Origin: Desulfobulbus elongatus DSM 2908
Lineage (GTDB): Bacteria > Desulfobacterota > Desulfobulbia > Desulfobulbales > Desulfobulbaceae
Direction: 5' to 3'
Assembly: GCF_000621145.1 (NCBI RefSeq)
Contig: NZ_JHZB01000001.1
Location: 1 to 64,000, forward strand
Length of the DNA: 64,000 nt
The notes under the pieces were generated by a model. That model did not search any database and was not told where the DNA came from. It saw only the letters and a list, made by a program, of their open reading frames with translations. Shown piece after piece: positions 17,150 through 24,796 of the stretch. Position 1 is the stretch's first letter. Each line of letters opens with the position of its first letter. The translations under genes were made by a program, and so were the position numbers.

Positions 17150-18073
17150 ATGATGCGGGTTGTGTTGCAGGAAGAGGCTTTGGGGGATGGATTGCAGGGG
17201 GAAAGCCGGCTGTTCGGGCTGGCGGAGAAGCTGGAGATCGTCCGGCTGCTGGCCCTGGCCGGAGTGCGCCGGCTCCAGCTGGGCAGTTTCGTCAACCCCC
17301 GCTCCGTGCCGCAGGTGGCCAACACCGACGTCCTGGTCTCGCTGGTGCGGCAACAGTACCCGGACATCCTCTGCACGGCCCAGGTGCACAACGAACGGGG
17401 CGTGGAGCGGGCGGTCCGCAGCGGCCTCGAACATCTCAGCGTGATCGTGCCGGTTTCGGAAAGTGACAGCCGCAAACACGACGGCCGGTCCGCGGCCGAG
17501 GTGATGACCGCGGCCACCCGGCTGATCGCCACGGCCACGGCCGGGGGTGTCCGCATCCGCGCCGGGCTCCGCTGCGCCTTTGGCTGCGTCTACGAAGGCG
17601 AGATCGCCGAGGCCGCCGTCCTGGATGCGGTCGGGCAGTTGGCGGCCGCCGGCGCCGGGGAGATCAGCCTGGCCGACACCGCCGGCATGGCCCATCCCGA
17701 GCAGGTGAAACGCCTGGCTGCCGCGGTGCGCGCCGCCTATCCGGAAATCGGGCTATCGCTGCATCTGCATGACACCCGCGGCCTGGGGCTGGTCAACCTG
17801 TATGCCGGCTATGCCGCCGGGGTGCGGGCATTCGACGTGGCGGCGGGCGGCCTTGGCGACTGCCCGTTCATCGAGGGTGCGCCGGGCAATGTCGCCACCG
17901 AGGACGCGGTCCATCTCTTCAAGGGAATGGGGGTGGACACCGGCCTGGATCTGGCCGGATTGTGCCGGGCGGTCGACGCCATCGAGGCCCTGCTCGAACG
18001 GCCCCTGCGGGGGCGGATCTGCCGGGCGCGGGAGGAGTCGCCTCCCGGTACGGTTCGCCGCGAAGCGGAGTGA
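17150..18073 (+). CDS. Hydroxymethylglutaryl-CoA lyase-like enzyme (DRE-TIM family)
   Basis: 307 residues starting at ATG 17150 (a second ATG follows at once), with TGAGGA upstream. The fold and several motifs fit HMG-CoA lyases: LQLGSFVNPRSVPQVA, SLADTAGMA, LHLHDTRGLGL and GGLGDCPFIEGAPGNVATED. The last contains the catalytic-loop Cys of the lyases, and the two His in HLHD are metal ligands. The usual N-terminal 'RDGLQ' is present as LGDGLQGE. It could cleave HMG-CoA or a related acyl-CoA in leucine breakdown, or act as a related aldolase; it stands alone. Confidence 0.82.
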   Translation: MMRVVLQEEALGDGLQGESRLFGLAEKLEIVRLLALAGVRRLQLGSFVNPRSVPQVANTDVLVSLVRQQYPDILCTAQVHNERGVERAVRSGLEHLSVIVPVSESDSRKHDGRSAAEVMTAATRLIATATAGGVRIRAGLRCAFGCVYEGEIAEAAVLDAVGQLAAAGAGEISLADTAGMAHPEQVKRLAAAVRAAYPEIGLSLHLHDTRGLGLVNLYAGYAAGVRAFDVAAGGLGDCPFIEGAPGNVATEDAVHLFKGMGVDTGLDLAGLCRAVDAIEALLERPLRGRICRAREESPPGTVRREAE

Positions 18074-18080
18074 GGCGGCC

Positions 18081-18590
18081 TCAGGCGCCGGCGCGCTGCT
18101 GCAGGATCGGCAGGAACCGTTCCATGTAGTCGGCCCGCATCACTCCCAGCCGGACGGCGGTCTGCGTCGGCATGGTGGCAAAGGTGCCGCTGGCCCTGGT
18201 GCAGAGGAGATCCTCCGCGCCATAAATCTCGCCGGTCATCACGACCTGCCGGTCGGCCGCCTCGCCGATGGTGCCGACCACGGTCAGCGGCTGTTCCACC
18301 TGGACCGGTTTTTTGAATTCCACGGTCATGGTTTTGGTCACCGCGATTTTGCCCAGCAGATAGATGATCGACCAGCCCATGATTTCGTCGAGCATCGTCG
18401 ACAGAATGCCGCCGTGCACCGTCCGGTCCCAGCCGGCCATGACAGGGGGCACGGTGACAAAGGAATAGAGCCGCTCCCCGTCGGTGTGGAAGGCCATGTG
18501 CAGCCCCACGGGGTTGTTGATGCCGCAGCCGAAGCAGGTCTGTCCTTCCAGATTGGCGACCGGTTGCAGGGCGTCGCGGTTGACGAGCAT
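18081..18590 (-). CDS. PaaI-type hotdog acyl-CoA thioesterase
   Basis: 169 residues. The hotdog-fold thioesterase signature is clear: an N-terminal CFGCGINNPVGLHM segment, then TVHGGILSTMLDEIMGW, which contains the HGG and catalytic Asp of PaaI-like enzymes. It would hydrolyse acyl-CoA thioesters in the cytoplasm. It is 36 bases downstream of the methyltransferase gene on the same strand, so the two are probably co-transcribed, and converges on the HMG-CoA-lyase-like gene. Confidence 0.88.
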   Translation of the reverse strand: MLVNRDALQPVANLEGQTCFGCGINNPVGLHMAFHTDGERLYSFVTVPPVMAGWDRTVHGGILSTMLDEIMGWSIIYLLGKIAVTKTMTVEFKKPVQVEQPLTVVGTIGEAADRQVVMTGEIYGAEDLLCTRASGTFATMPTQTAVRLGVMRADYMERFLPILQQRAGA

Positions 18591-18626
18591 TTCGGGTTCC
18601 TCCTCTTCTGCGGGGTAAACGGCGGT

Positions 18627-19475
18627 TCAGACCCAGGCCGTCATCAGGTGGGCGAGTCTGCCGGCGCGCAGGCCGTCGACCCGGTTCCGGAAGTAGCGGT
18701 CGTCCAATGCCTCCGGCGACATGTCCTCGATGCGTCCGAAGCCCAGTTCCCGCAGATGGTCGGCGAGAAGGGCGGGTGCGAAAAAGGTCCGGAAGGGCTC
18801 GCCGGCGGCGGCGACCCGGTCGGCCATTCCGGCGAAGGCGGCACGGGCCCTGGGGCTGAGCAATTCCGGCGCGATCATGTAGTCGAAGACGATGCCGCTG
18901 CCGGTGGGCAGCGCGGCAACGGCGCGCAGGGTGGCGTCGATGGCCTCGGCTGTCAGATACATGGTCACGCCCAGCCAGGAAAAGAAGGCCGGCCTGTCGC
19001 TGTCGAATCCGGCCTGCCGCAGCGTTTCTTCCAGGGTTTGGGTTTCGAAATCCATTGGCACGAAGGTGCAGTGGTCCGGAACGGCGATGCCCGCTTCAAA
19101 CAGGCGCTGCCGTTTCCATTCCTGGGTGGCCGGATGGTCGACCTCGAACACGCGCAGATCGCCGCCATCGTCCGCAGCATGGCGGCAGGCAAAGGTGTCG
19201 AGGCCGGCGCCGAGTACGACATACTGGCCTAGGCCCTGCTGCCGGGCCTGTTGGAGCATGTCTTCGGCGTGGCGGCTGCGCGCGGCCAGCGAGGCCCGCA
19301 GCACGCGGACAAGCGGCGTGTCGTCCAGCCAGCTCCGGTCGGGGGCGGCGGCATCCAAGCAGAGAACGCGCAGGGCCAGCGGATCGTCAAAAATCCTGGG
19401 ATGGTCGAGCACCTGATGGGCGGCGCGGCGGATGGCCACGCGCAGTGCCGTTGTGCTTGGGCAGTCGATGGGCAT
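18627..19475 (-). CDS. SAM-dependent methyltransferase, leucine carboxyl methyltransferase-like family
   Basis: 282 residues. The pattern RIFDDPLALRVL near the N-terminus, YVVLGAGLDTFACR as the SAM-binding motif I, and FEVDHPATQEWKRQRL match the family of bacterial O-methyltransferases related to leucine carboxyl methyltransferase and mycobacterial polyketide methyltransferases. FFSWLGVTMYL is also typical. The acceptor is unknown. It lies divergently from the Rrf2-cyd operon with 200 bases between the starts. Confidence 0.85.
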   Translation of the reverse strand: MPIDCPSTTALRVAIRRAAHQVLDHPRIFDDPLALRVLCLDAAAPDRSWLDDTPLVRVLRASLAARSRHAEDMLQQARQQGLGQYVVLGAGLDTFACRHAADDGGDLRVFEVDHPATQEWKRQRLFEAGIAVPDHCTFVPMDFETQTLEETLRQAGFDSDRPAFFSWLGVTMYLTAEAIDATLRAVAALPTGSGIVFDYMIAPELLSPRARAAFAGMADRVAAAGEPFRTFFAPALLADHLRELGFGRIEDMSPEALDDRYFRNRVDGLRAGRLAHLMTAWV

Positions 19476-19604
19476 GCCTCTCCTTTATTCGAGCCGGCCG
19501 GGGAAGTCAACCCCCGCGCACGACCAGTCAAAGGAGGCCGCCGCCAACCAGGCGGCCGGCTGTGGCTGCCTCCTTTCTTTCCCGGCGCAAGCCGGCATTC
19601 GTTG

Positions 19605-19633
19605 TTGACACCCCCACCGGAATCAGATATTCA
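19605..19633 (+). promoter_or_regulatory. Candidate promoter of the Rrf2-cyd operon
   Basis: A perfect TTGACA (19605-19610) is followed after 17 bases by the weak -10 TATTCA (19628-19633), 43 bases before the Rrf2 ATG. An AT-rich stretch (GATATTCAGGATAAAATTAC) covers the -10 and is the only AT-rich patch nearby, making it the likely operator for the Rrf2 protein encoded next. No perfect inverted repeat was found in it. Confidence 0.4.
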
Positions 19634-19675
19634 GGATAAAATTACTCTTATTTGTCTTCTTTGGGGGTCCGATCC

Positions 19676-20161
19676 ATGCGTTTGACCCGTGCCGCCGAAT
19701 ATGCCATCCGTTGCGTGCTCTATCTGTCGCAGCAGGGTAAGGGCATCCTGACCAGTCGGCAGGAAATCGCCCGGCAAGCGGACATCCCGGCCCATTTCCT
19801 GGCCAAGATCGCCCAGGATCTCGCCAAGGCGGGGCTGATCGAGATCCGCCAGGGTGCGCGGGGCGGCTTCGTCCTCAGCAAGCATCCGGCCGCCATCAGT
19901 CTGCTGGAGGTGGTGGAAACCATGATCGGCGAAATCCAGCTCAACGACTGCATCGCCCGGCCGAGCGGGTGCAAGGCCAGCTACCACTGCGCCGTGCACC
20001 GCGTCTGGCTGAGCGCCCGCGAGCAGTTGCGCGCCACTCTGCGCCAGGTCAGCTTCGAGCAGTTGATCGCCGAAACCTCCTGCCTGTCCGCCCCACTCGA
20101 GGTCCTGCTCGAGCCGGAAGGCCTCGATGTGACCGGCCCCATCCGCAACGAAGTGCAATGA
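19676..20161 (+). CDS. Rrf2-family Fe-S transcriptional regulator
   Basis: 161 residues from ATG 19676; an in-frame TTG 24 bases upstream is less likely. The winged-helix N-terminus (MRLTRAAEYAIRCVLYL; IPAHFLAKIAQDLAKAGLIE; QGARGGFVL) is typical Rrf2. Three cysteines at C92, C99 and C105 sit where IscR and NsrR hold a [2Fe-2S] or [4Fe-4S] cluster, so it probably senses oxygen, nitric oxide or Fe-S status. The stop overlaps the DUF4492 start by ATGA, so it is the first gene of the cytochrome bd operon and most likely regulates it and itself. Confidence 0.9.
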   Translation: MRLTRAAEYAIRCVLYLSQQGKGILTSRQEIARQADIPAHFLAKIAQDLAKAGLIEIRQGARGGFVLSKHPAAISLLEVVETMIGEIQLNDCIARPSGCKASYHCAVHRVWLSAREQLRATLRQVSFEQLIAETSCLSAPLEVLLEPEGLDVTGPIRNEVQ

Positions 20162-20433
20162 CCGAGCAAAATCCCCCCCGCCCCTGGCTGGTGACCCGGA
20201 TCTACCGCTTCTACCGCGACGGCTTCCGCCAGATGACCGTGGGCCGCACCCTGTGGAAAATTATTTTCATCAAACTGTTTATCATGTTTGCGGTCTTGAA
20301 ATTTTTTTTCTTTCCTGATTTCCTGGCTACTCAGTTTACCACCGATGCACAACGGGCCGATTATGTGATCGAGCAGCTGACGCAGTCCGCCCCAGGCTCT
20401 GTTCAACCGTCAAAGGAGAAGACCCATGATTGA
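20158..20433 (+). CDS. DUF4492 cytochrome bd-associated small membrane protein
   Basis: 91 residues. An amphipathic start (TRIYRFYRDGFRQMTVGRTLW) leads into one hydrophobic helix (IIFIKLFIMFAVLKFFFFP), the layout of DUF4492 proteins, which are found almost only in front of cydA in anaerobes and Bacteroidota. It may help assembly or stabilise the oxidase. It overlaps the regulator upstream (ATGA) and cydA downstream (8 bases), so translation is coupled across the set. Confidence 0.85.
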   Translation: MTEQNPPRPWLVTRIYRFYRDGFRQMTVGRTLWKIIFIKLFIMFAVLKFFFFPDFLATQFTTDAQRADYVIEQLTQSAPGSVQPSKEKTHD

Positions 20434-21964
20434 AAATTTGGACCTTGGCATGGTCAACTGGGCCAGGGCGCAATTCGCCCTGACCGCCATGTACCACTGG
20501 CTGTTCGTGCCGCTCACCCTGGGCATCAGCTGGATCATCGCCTTTTTTCACACCATTTACGTGCGTACCGGCAGCGAGGAGTGGAAGCGGCTGACCAAGT
20601 TCTGGATGAAGCTGTTCGGCATCAATTTCGCGATCGGCGTGGCCACGGGCATCATCATGGAGTTCGAGTTCGGCACCAACTGGTCGAATTACTCCTGGAT
20701 GGTCGGCGACATTTTCGGCGCGCCCCTGGCAATAGAGGGCATCGTCGCCTTTTTCCTCGAAGCCACCTTCTTCGCGGTGATGTTCTTCGGCTGGAACCGG
20801 GTGTCCAAGGGGTTCCACCTGTTCGCCACCTGGATGGTGGCGGCGGGCTCCAACCTGTCGGCGGTGTGGATCCTGGTGGCCAACGCCTGGATGCAGTATC
20901 CGGTGGGCCAGGCCTTCAACCCGGATACCGCCCGTTTCGAGATGCAGAACTTCTTCGAGGTCGCCTTCTCGCCCTACGCGGTCAACAAATTCACCCACGC
21001 CACCAGCTCGTCCATGATGCTGGGGGCGTTTTTCGTCATCTCGATTTCCTCTTGGTACCTGCTGCGCGGCCGCCATGTGCTCATGGCCAAGCGTTCGATC
21101 GTGGTCGCCGCTTGCCTGGGGCTGGTGGCCTCGATCTTCACCATCTTCAACGGCGACGAGTCGGCCTATGAGATCGCCCAGGTGCAGCCGATGAAACTGG
21201 CGGCCTTCGAGGGGCTCTACGAGGGGCAGACCAACGCCGGCCTGGTGGCCTTCGGCGTCATCAACCGGGACAAGAAGGTCTACGATACCCAGCCGGCCTT
21301 CCACGGCTTCAATATCCACATCCCCGGCCTGCTGTCGCTGATGGCCAACCGCTCCTTCAACTCCTTCGTGCCCGGCATGAAGGATCTGGTCTACGGCAAC
21401 GCCGAACACGACGTCTTGGGGGCGGTCCAGAAGATGGAGCTCGGCAGGAAAGCGGTGGCGAGCCTCGATGCCTACCGGCAGGCGAAAAAGGCCGGCGACG
21501 CGGCCGCCGCCGAAGTGCAGCTCGCCGCGTTCGACGAGCACAAGGAATTTCTCGGCTACGGCTATCTGAACAAGCCGGAAGAGGCGGTGCCGCCGGTGGC
21601 CCTGTCCTTCAACGCCTTCCATGTCATGGTCTTCCTCGGCACTCTGTTCCCCCTGATTTTCATCGGCTACCTCTACTTCTCCTACAAGGGGACGCTGGAG
21701 CGGAAGAAGTGGCTGCTGGGGCTGGGCACCATCACCTATATCCTGGGCATGATCGCCTCCCAGGCGGGCTGGATCGTGGCCGAAGTGGGGCGGCAGCCCT
21801 GGTCCATCCAGGGTTTGCTGCCGGTGACCATCGCCCGGACCAACCTGACATCGGGCACGGTGCAGACCACCTTCTTTCTATTCCTTGTCCTCTTCACCCT
21901 GCTGCTGATCGCCGAGATCAGCATCATGGTCAAACAGATCAACATCGGACCGGAGGAAAACTGA
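20426..21964 (+). CDS. cydA: Cytochrome bd ubiquinol oxidase subunit I
   Basis: 512 residues with about nine membrane spans. Near the N-terminus ALTAMYHWLFVPLTLG carries the heme ligand H24 (H19 in E. coli). GVATGIIMEFEFGTNW includes the conserved Glu of the proton/heme d region, and GRQPWSIQGLLPV marks the C-terminal conserved block. The subunit binds quinol and hemes b and d, and reduces O2 to water. In an otherwise anaerobic organism this would be an oxygen-defence oxidase. Ribosome-binding site AAAGGAGAA lies just upstream. Confidence 0.95.
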   Translation: MIENLDLGMVNWARAQFALTAMYHWLFVPLTLGISWIIAFFHTIYVRTGSEEWKRLTKFWMKLFGINFAIGVATGIIMEFEFGTNWSNYSWMVGDIFGAPLAIEGIVAFFLEATFFAVMFFGWNRVSKGFHLFATWMVAAGSNLSAVWILVANAWMQYPVGQAFNPDTARFEMQNFFEVAFSPYAVNKFTHATSSSMMLGAFFVISISSWYLLRGRHVLMAKRSIVVAACLGLVASIFTIFNGDESAYEIAQVQPMKLAAFEGLYEGQTNAGLVAFGVINRDKKVYDTQPAFHGFNIHIPGLLSLMANRSFNSFVPGMKDLVYGNAEHDVLGAVQKMELGRKAVASLDAYRQAKKAGDAAAAEVQLAAFDEHKEFLGYGYLNKPEEAVPPVALSFNAFHVMVFLGTLFPLIFIGYLYFSYKGTLERKKWLLGLGTITYILGMIASQAGWIVAEVGRQPWSIQGLLPVTIARTNLTSGTVQTTFFLFLVLFTLLLIAEISIMVKQINIGPEEN

Positions 21965-21965
21965 C

Positions 21966-23117
21966 ATGATAGAACGTCTCGATTACGCAACCCTGCAGCA
22001 TTTCTGGTGGCTGCTCTGTTCGGTCGTCGGCGCCCTGTTCCTGGCCATGACCTTTGTCCAGGGCGGCCAGAGCCTGCTGTGGCAGATGGCCAAGACCCGG
22101 ACCGAAAAAGATCTGATCATCAATTCGCTCGGCCGCAAATGGGAGCTGACCTTCACCACCCTGGTGCTGTTCGGCGGCGCCCTGTTCGCCTCGTTCCCCA
22201 AGTTCTACTCCACCTCCTTCGGCGGCGCCTACTGGGTGTGGATCCTGATCCTGTTCACCTTCATCGTCCAGGCGGTCAGCTACGAGTTCCGCAGAAAGCC
22301 GTGGAACATCTTCGGCAGCCTGGTCTACGAGGGCTTTCTGTTCCTGAACGGCGTGGTCGGCATCCTGCTGATCGGCGCCGCGGTCGGCACCTTTTACACC
22401 GGCTCCAACTTCCAGTTGGACGCCAACAACTTCGTCACCTGGACCCATCCCTTCCGCGGTCTGGAAGCGGCCCTGAGCCCCTCGGTGTCGTCGCTGTTCA
22501 ACATCGCCGTGGGGCTGTTCCTGGTGTTCAACGCCCGCACCTTAGGCGCCATGTACCTGGTCAACAACCTGGAACTGGGCGAGGTGCCGGAAATGGCAAC
22601 CCGCCTGCGGGCCGCCTGCTGGCAGAACCTGCTGCTGTCCCTGCCCTTCTGCCTGCTGATCGTGGCCTCGCTCCTGTTCATGCGCGGGTACGGCATTGTC
22701 GACGCCAAGGGCACCATCGAGATCGTCAGCTTCAAGTACCTGCGCAACCTGCTGGCCAACCCCTGGCTGCTCGTCCTCCTGGTCGCGGGGCTCGGCCTGG
22801 TGATCTTCGGCGCGTGGAAAACCGCCAAGACCACGGCAACCCGCGGCATCTGGTACGGCGGCATCGGCACGGTGCTGATCGGCCTGACCGTTCTGCTGCT
22901 GCCGGCCTACAACAACACCGCCTTTTATCCCTCCAAGGTCGACCTCCAGTCGAGCCTGACCATTTATAACGCCTCGTCGAGCCCCTACACCCTGAAGGTG
23001 ATGACCTATGTCGCCCTGACCATCCCCTTTGTCCTGGCGTACATCGCCTATACCTGGCGACAGATGAACCGCAACAAGATCGGTATCGAGGACACCGGCG
23101 ACAAGGCCGCGTACTGA
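21966..23117 (+). CDS. cydB: Cytochrome bd ubiquinol oxidase subunit II
   Basis: 383 residues with about eight to nine membrane spans, starting 1 base after the cydA stop with GGAGGAAAACTGAC in front. Conserved CydB features include QHFWWLLCSVVGALFLAM, a FRRKPWNIFGSL segment and the C-terminal TLKVMTYVALTIPFVLAYI helix. It forms the heterodimer with CydA. Confidence 0.94.
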   Translation: MIERLDYATLQHFWWLLCSVVGALFLAMTFVQGGQSLLWQMAKTRTEKDLIINSLGRKWELTFTTLVLFGGALFASFPKFYSTSFGGAYWVWILILFTFIVQAVSYEFRRKPWNIFGSLVYEGFLFLNGVVGILLIGAAVGTFYTGSNFQLDANNFVTWTHPFRGLEAALSPSVSSLFNIAVGLFLVFNARTLGAMYLVNNLELGEVPEMATRLRAACWQNLLLSLPFCLLIVASLLFMRGYGIVDAKGTIEIVSFKYLRNLLANPWLLVLLVAGLGLVIFGAWKTAKTTATRGIWYGGIGTVLIGLTVLLLPAYNNTAFYPSKVDLQSSLTIYNASSSPYTLKVMTYVALTIPFVLAYIAYTWRQMNRNKIGIEDTGDKAAY

Positions 23118-23134
23118 GGCCGCAGTCGTTTTCC

Positions 23135-23173
23135 CCGGAAGAGGCGCCCCGCCTCTTCCGGCTCACTTTTTTT
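23135..23173 (+). terminator. Terminator-like hairpin between cydB and a small membrane-peptide gene
   Basis: A perfect 12-bp stem (23135-23146 with 23150-23161) closes a 3-base loop and is followed after 5 bases by a run of seven T (23167-23173). It would act as an intrinsic terminator or partial attenuator that lowers expression of the following 31-codon gene relative to cydAB; it could also protect the cydAB mRNA 3' end. Confidence 0.75.
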
Positions 23174-23189
23174 CAGAGGAACACCACAG

Positions 23190-23285
23190 ATGATGAGCAT
23201 TTTTCTCTCGATTGCCTGGGTCGCCGTGCTGGCGGCGGCGTATGTGATTGCCATCCGGCTGCTGCGGAAGCTGGATCTGTACTGA
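23190..23285 (+). CDS. 31-residue single-span membrane peptide, possible CydX-like oxidase subunit
   Basis: The frame encodes MMSIFLSIAWVAVL..., a single hydrophobic helix of about 22 residues, ending in the charged tail IRLLRKLDLY. AGAGGA lies 9 bases before the ATG. It is placed directly after cydB, where many oxidase operons have a tiny single-helix subunit (CydX, CydS, CydH types). The sequence lacks the CydX 'WY...LG' pattern, so it would be an analogue rather than a clear homologue. The gene is too short for standard gene finding and sits behind a terminator-like hairpin. Confidence 0.65.
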   Translation: MMSIFLSIAWVAVLAAAYVIAIRLLRKLDLY

Positions 23286-23412
23286 GCGCGCCGGCCGGAC
23301 CGTTCCCGCGACGCGCGGCCAAGACGACAGCGTGGGGGAGCGCTGCCTCTAATCTTTCTGGAATGTGGGAAAAAAACCGGCAAGAGCGATTTTTTTTTCG
23401 TGCACAAAATCA

Positions 23413-23428
23413 TGGCGCCTTGTATGCA
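23413..23428 (+). promoter_or_regulatory. Candidate sigma-54 promoter of the liv operon
   Basis: TGGC...TATGCA (23413-23428) has GG and GC separated by exactly 10 bases and agrees with most positions of the -24/-12 consensus TGGCAC-N5-TTGCA. It lies about 95 bases before the binding-protein start. Amino-acid uptake operons are often under sigma-54, but no enhancer site was identified, so this remains a motif match. Confidence 0.4.
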
Positions 23429-23521
23429 AATATGCCATGAACGAGAGACGGTCCGGTGTCCGTGCCGGCCCGAACGGGGGCACGCCCCATATCCTTGTCC
23501 CATTGTCCAGGAGGATGCAGC

Positions 23522-24724
23522 ATGCCGAAAACGACCCTGTCCCTTTGCTCCCTGCTGGCCGCCGCCGGCATGACCTTGATCCTGAGTCTGCACGCGGCTG
23601 CGGCCGAACCGGTCAAGTCGATCAAGATCGCCAGCCAGTCGCCGCTGTCCGGCGACCAGTCGGCGGTGGGCGTGGACATCAAGCGCGGCGCCGAGCTGGC
23701 CCTGGAACAGGTGGGCAAGCCGCTGGCCGACATGGGATTCAAGGTCGAACTGGCACCCTTCGACGATCAGGCCAACCCGGACACCGGCGTGGCCAACGCC
23801 AAGCGCATCGTCTCCGACCCCGCCATCCTGGCGGTGGTGGCCCACTTCAATTCCGGCGTCCACATCCCCTCCTCCGAGGTGTACCATTCCTCCGGGCTGG
23901 CCAATGTCAGTCCGGGAACCACCAACCCCAAGGTGACCACCAGGGGCTATGCCGAGGTCAACCGCGTTGTCGGCCGCGACGATGTCCAGGGCGTGGTCGG
24001 TGCCGATTTCGCCGCCAGCCGGGGCGTGAAGAGCGTCTTCATCATCCATGACAAGACCGCCTACGGTCAGGGAATCGCGGAATTTTTCAAGAAACGGGCC
24101 GAAGAGAAGGGCATGAAGGTGCTCGGTTTCGAGGGCACCGAGGAGAAGGCCAACTTCGACGCCCTGCTGTCGCCGGTGATCGCCGGCAATCCCGGCCTGG
24201 TCTATTTCGGCGGCATTTATCCCCAGGGCGCGGTCCTGTTCCGGCAGGCACGGGAGCGCGGCTACCAGGGCATGTTCATGAGCGACGACGGCTTCGATTC
24301 CTCCGATGCCGCCAAGATCGCCGGCCAGGCCCTGCTGGACGGCGCCGGCACTTATTACTCCACGGTGTCCGGCCCGGCCTCGGTCTATGCGGGCGCGGCC
24401 AAATTCATCCAGGATTTCAAGGCCAAGTACAATGCCGACCCGCAGCCCTTCGCCGCCCAGGGCTACGATGCCATGGCCATTTGCCTGAAGGCGATCGAGC
24501 AGGCCGCCAAGGCGAAAAAGGGCGAGGTGCCGACCCGGGCCGAGGTGACCCAGGCCATCCGGGCCATCAAGGATTTTGCCGGCATCACCGGCACGTTCAG
24601 CTTCAACGAGATCGGCGATCCCACCATGGCCCAGTATTTCGTGCTCAATGTCAAGTCGGCGGACCCCGCCCACTGGAACGAGAACAGTGTGGTCGAGACC
24701 CTCAACCTCGCCCCGCCCAAATAA
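23522..24724 (+). CDS. livK: Branched-chain amino-acid ABC transporter binding protein
   Basis: 400 residues. A signal peptide ends at about residue 27 (LHAAAAEPV), then the periplasmic-binding type I fold begins with KIASQSPLSGDQSAVG. LAVVAHFNSGVHIPSSEVY and ANVSPGTTNPKVT are the ligand-contact segments seen in LivJ/LivK proteins. The ATG has a strong CAGGAGG site. The whole set of permeases and ATPases follows in order, so the substrate is most likely leucine/isoleucine/valine or a related amino acid. Confidence 0.92.
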   Translation: MPKTTLSLCSLLAAAGMTLILSLHAAAAEPVKSIKIASQSPLSGDQSAVGVDIKRGAELALEQVGKPLADMGFKVELAPFDDQANPDTGVANAKRIVSDPAILAVVAHFNSGVHIPSSEVYHSSGLANVSPGTTNPKVTTRGYAEVNRVVGRDDVQGVVGADFAASRGVKSVFIIHDKTAYGQGIAEFFKKRAEEKGMKVLGFEGTEEKANFDALLSPVIAGNPGLVYFGGIYPQGAVLFRQARERGYQGMFMSDDGFDSSDAAKIAGQALLDGAGTYYSTVSGPASVYAGAAKFIQDFKAKYNADPQPFAAQGYDAMAICLKAIEQAAKAKKGEVPTRAEVTQAIRAIKDFAGITGTFSFNEIGDPTMAQYFVLNVKSADPAHWNENSVVETLNLAPPK

Positions 24725-24796
24725 GGCTTCCTCAAGCCCGAGCTTCCGGCTCTTCGTGCGAAGGGCCGGAAGCGTTTCACGAGCCGGGAAGTGCCG

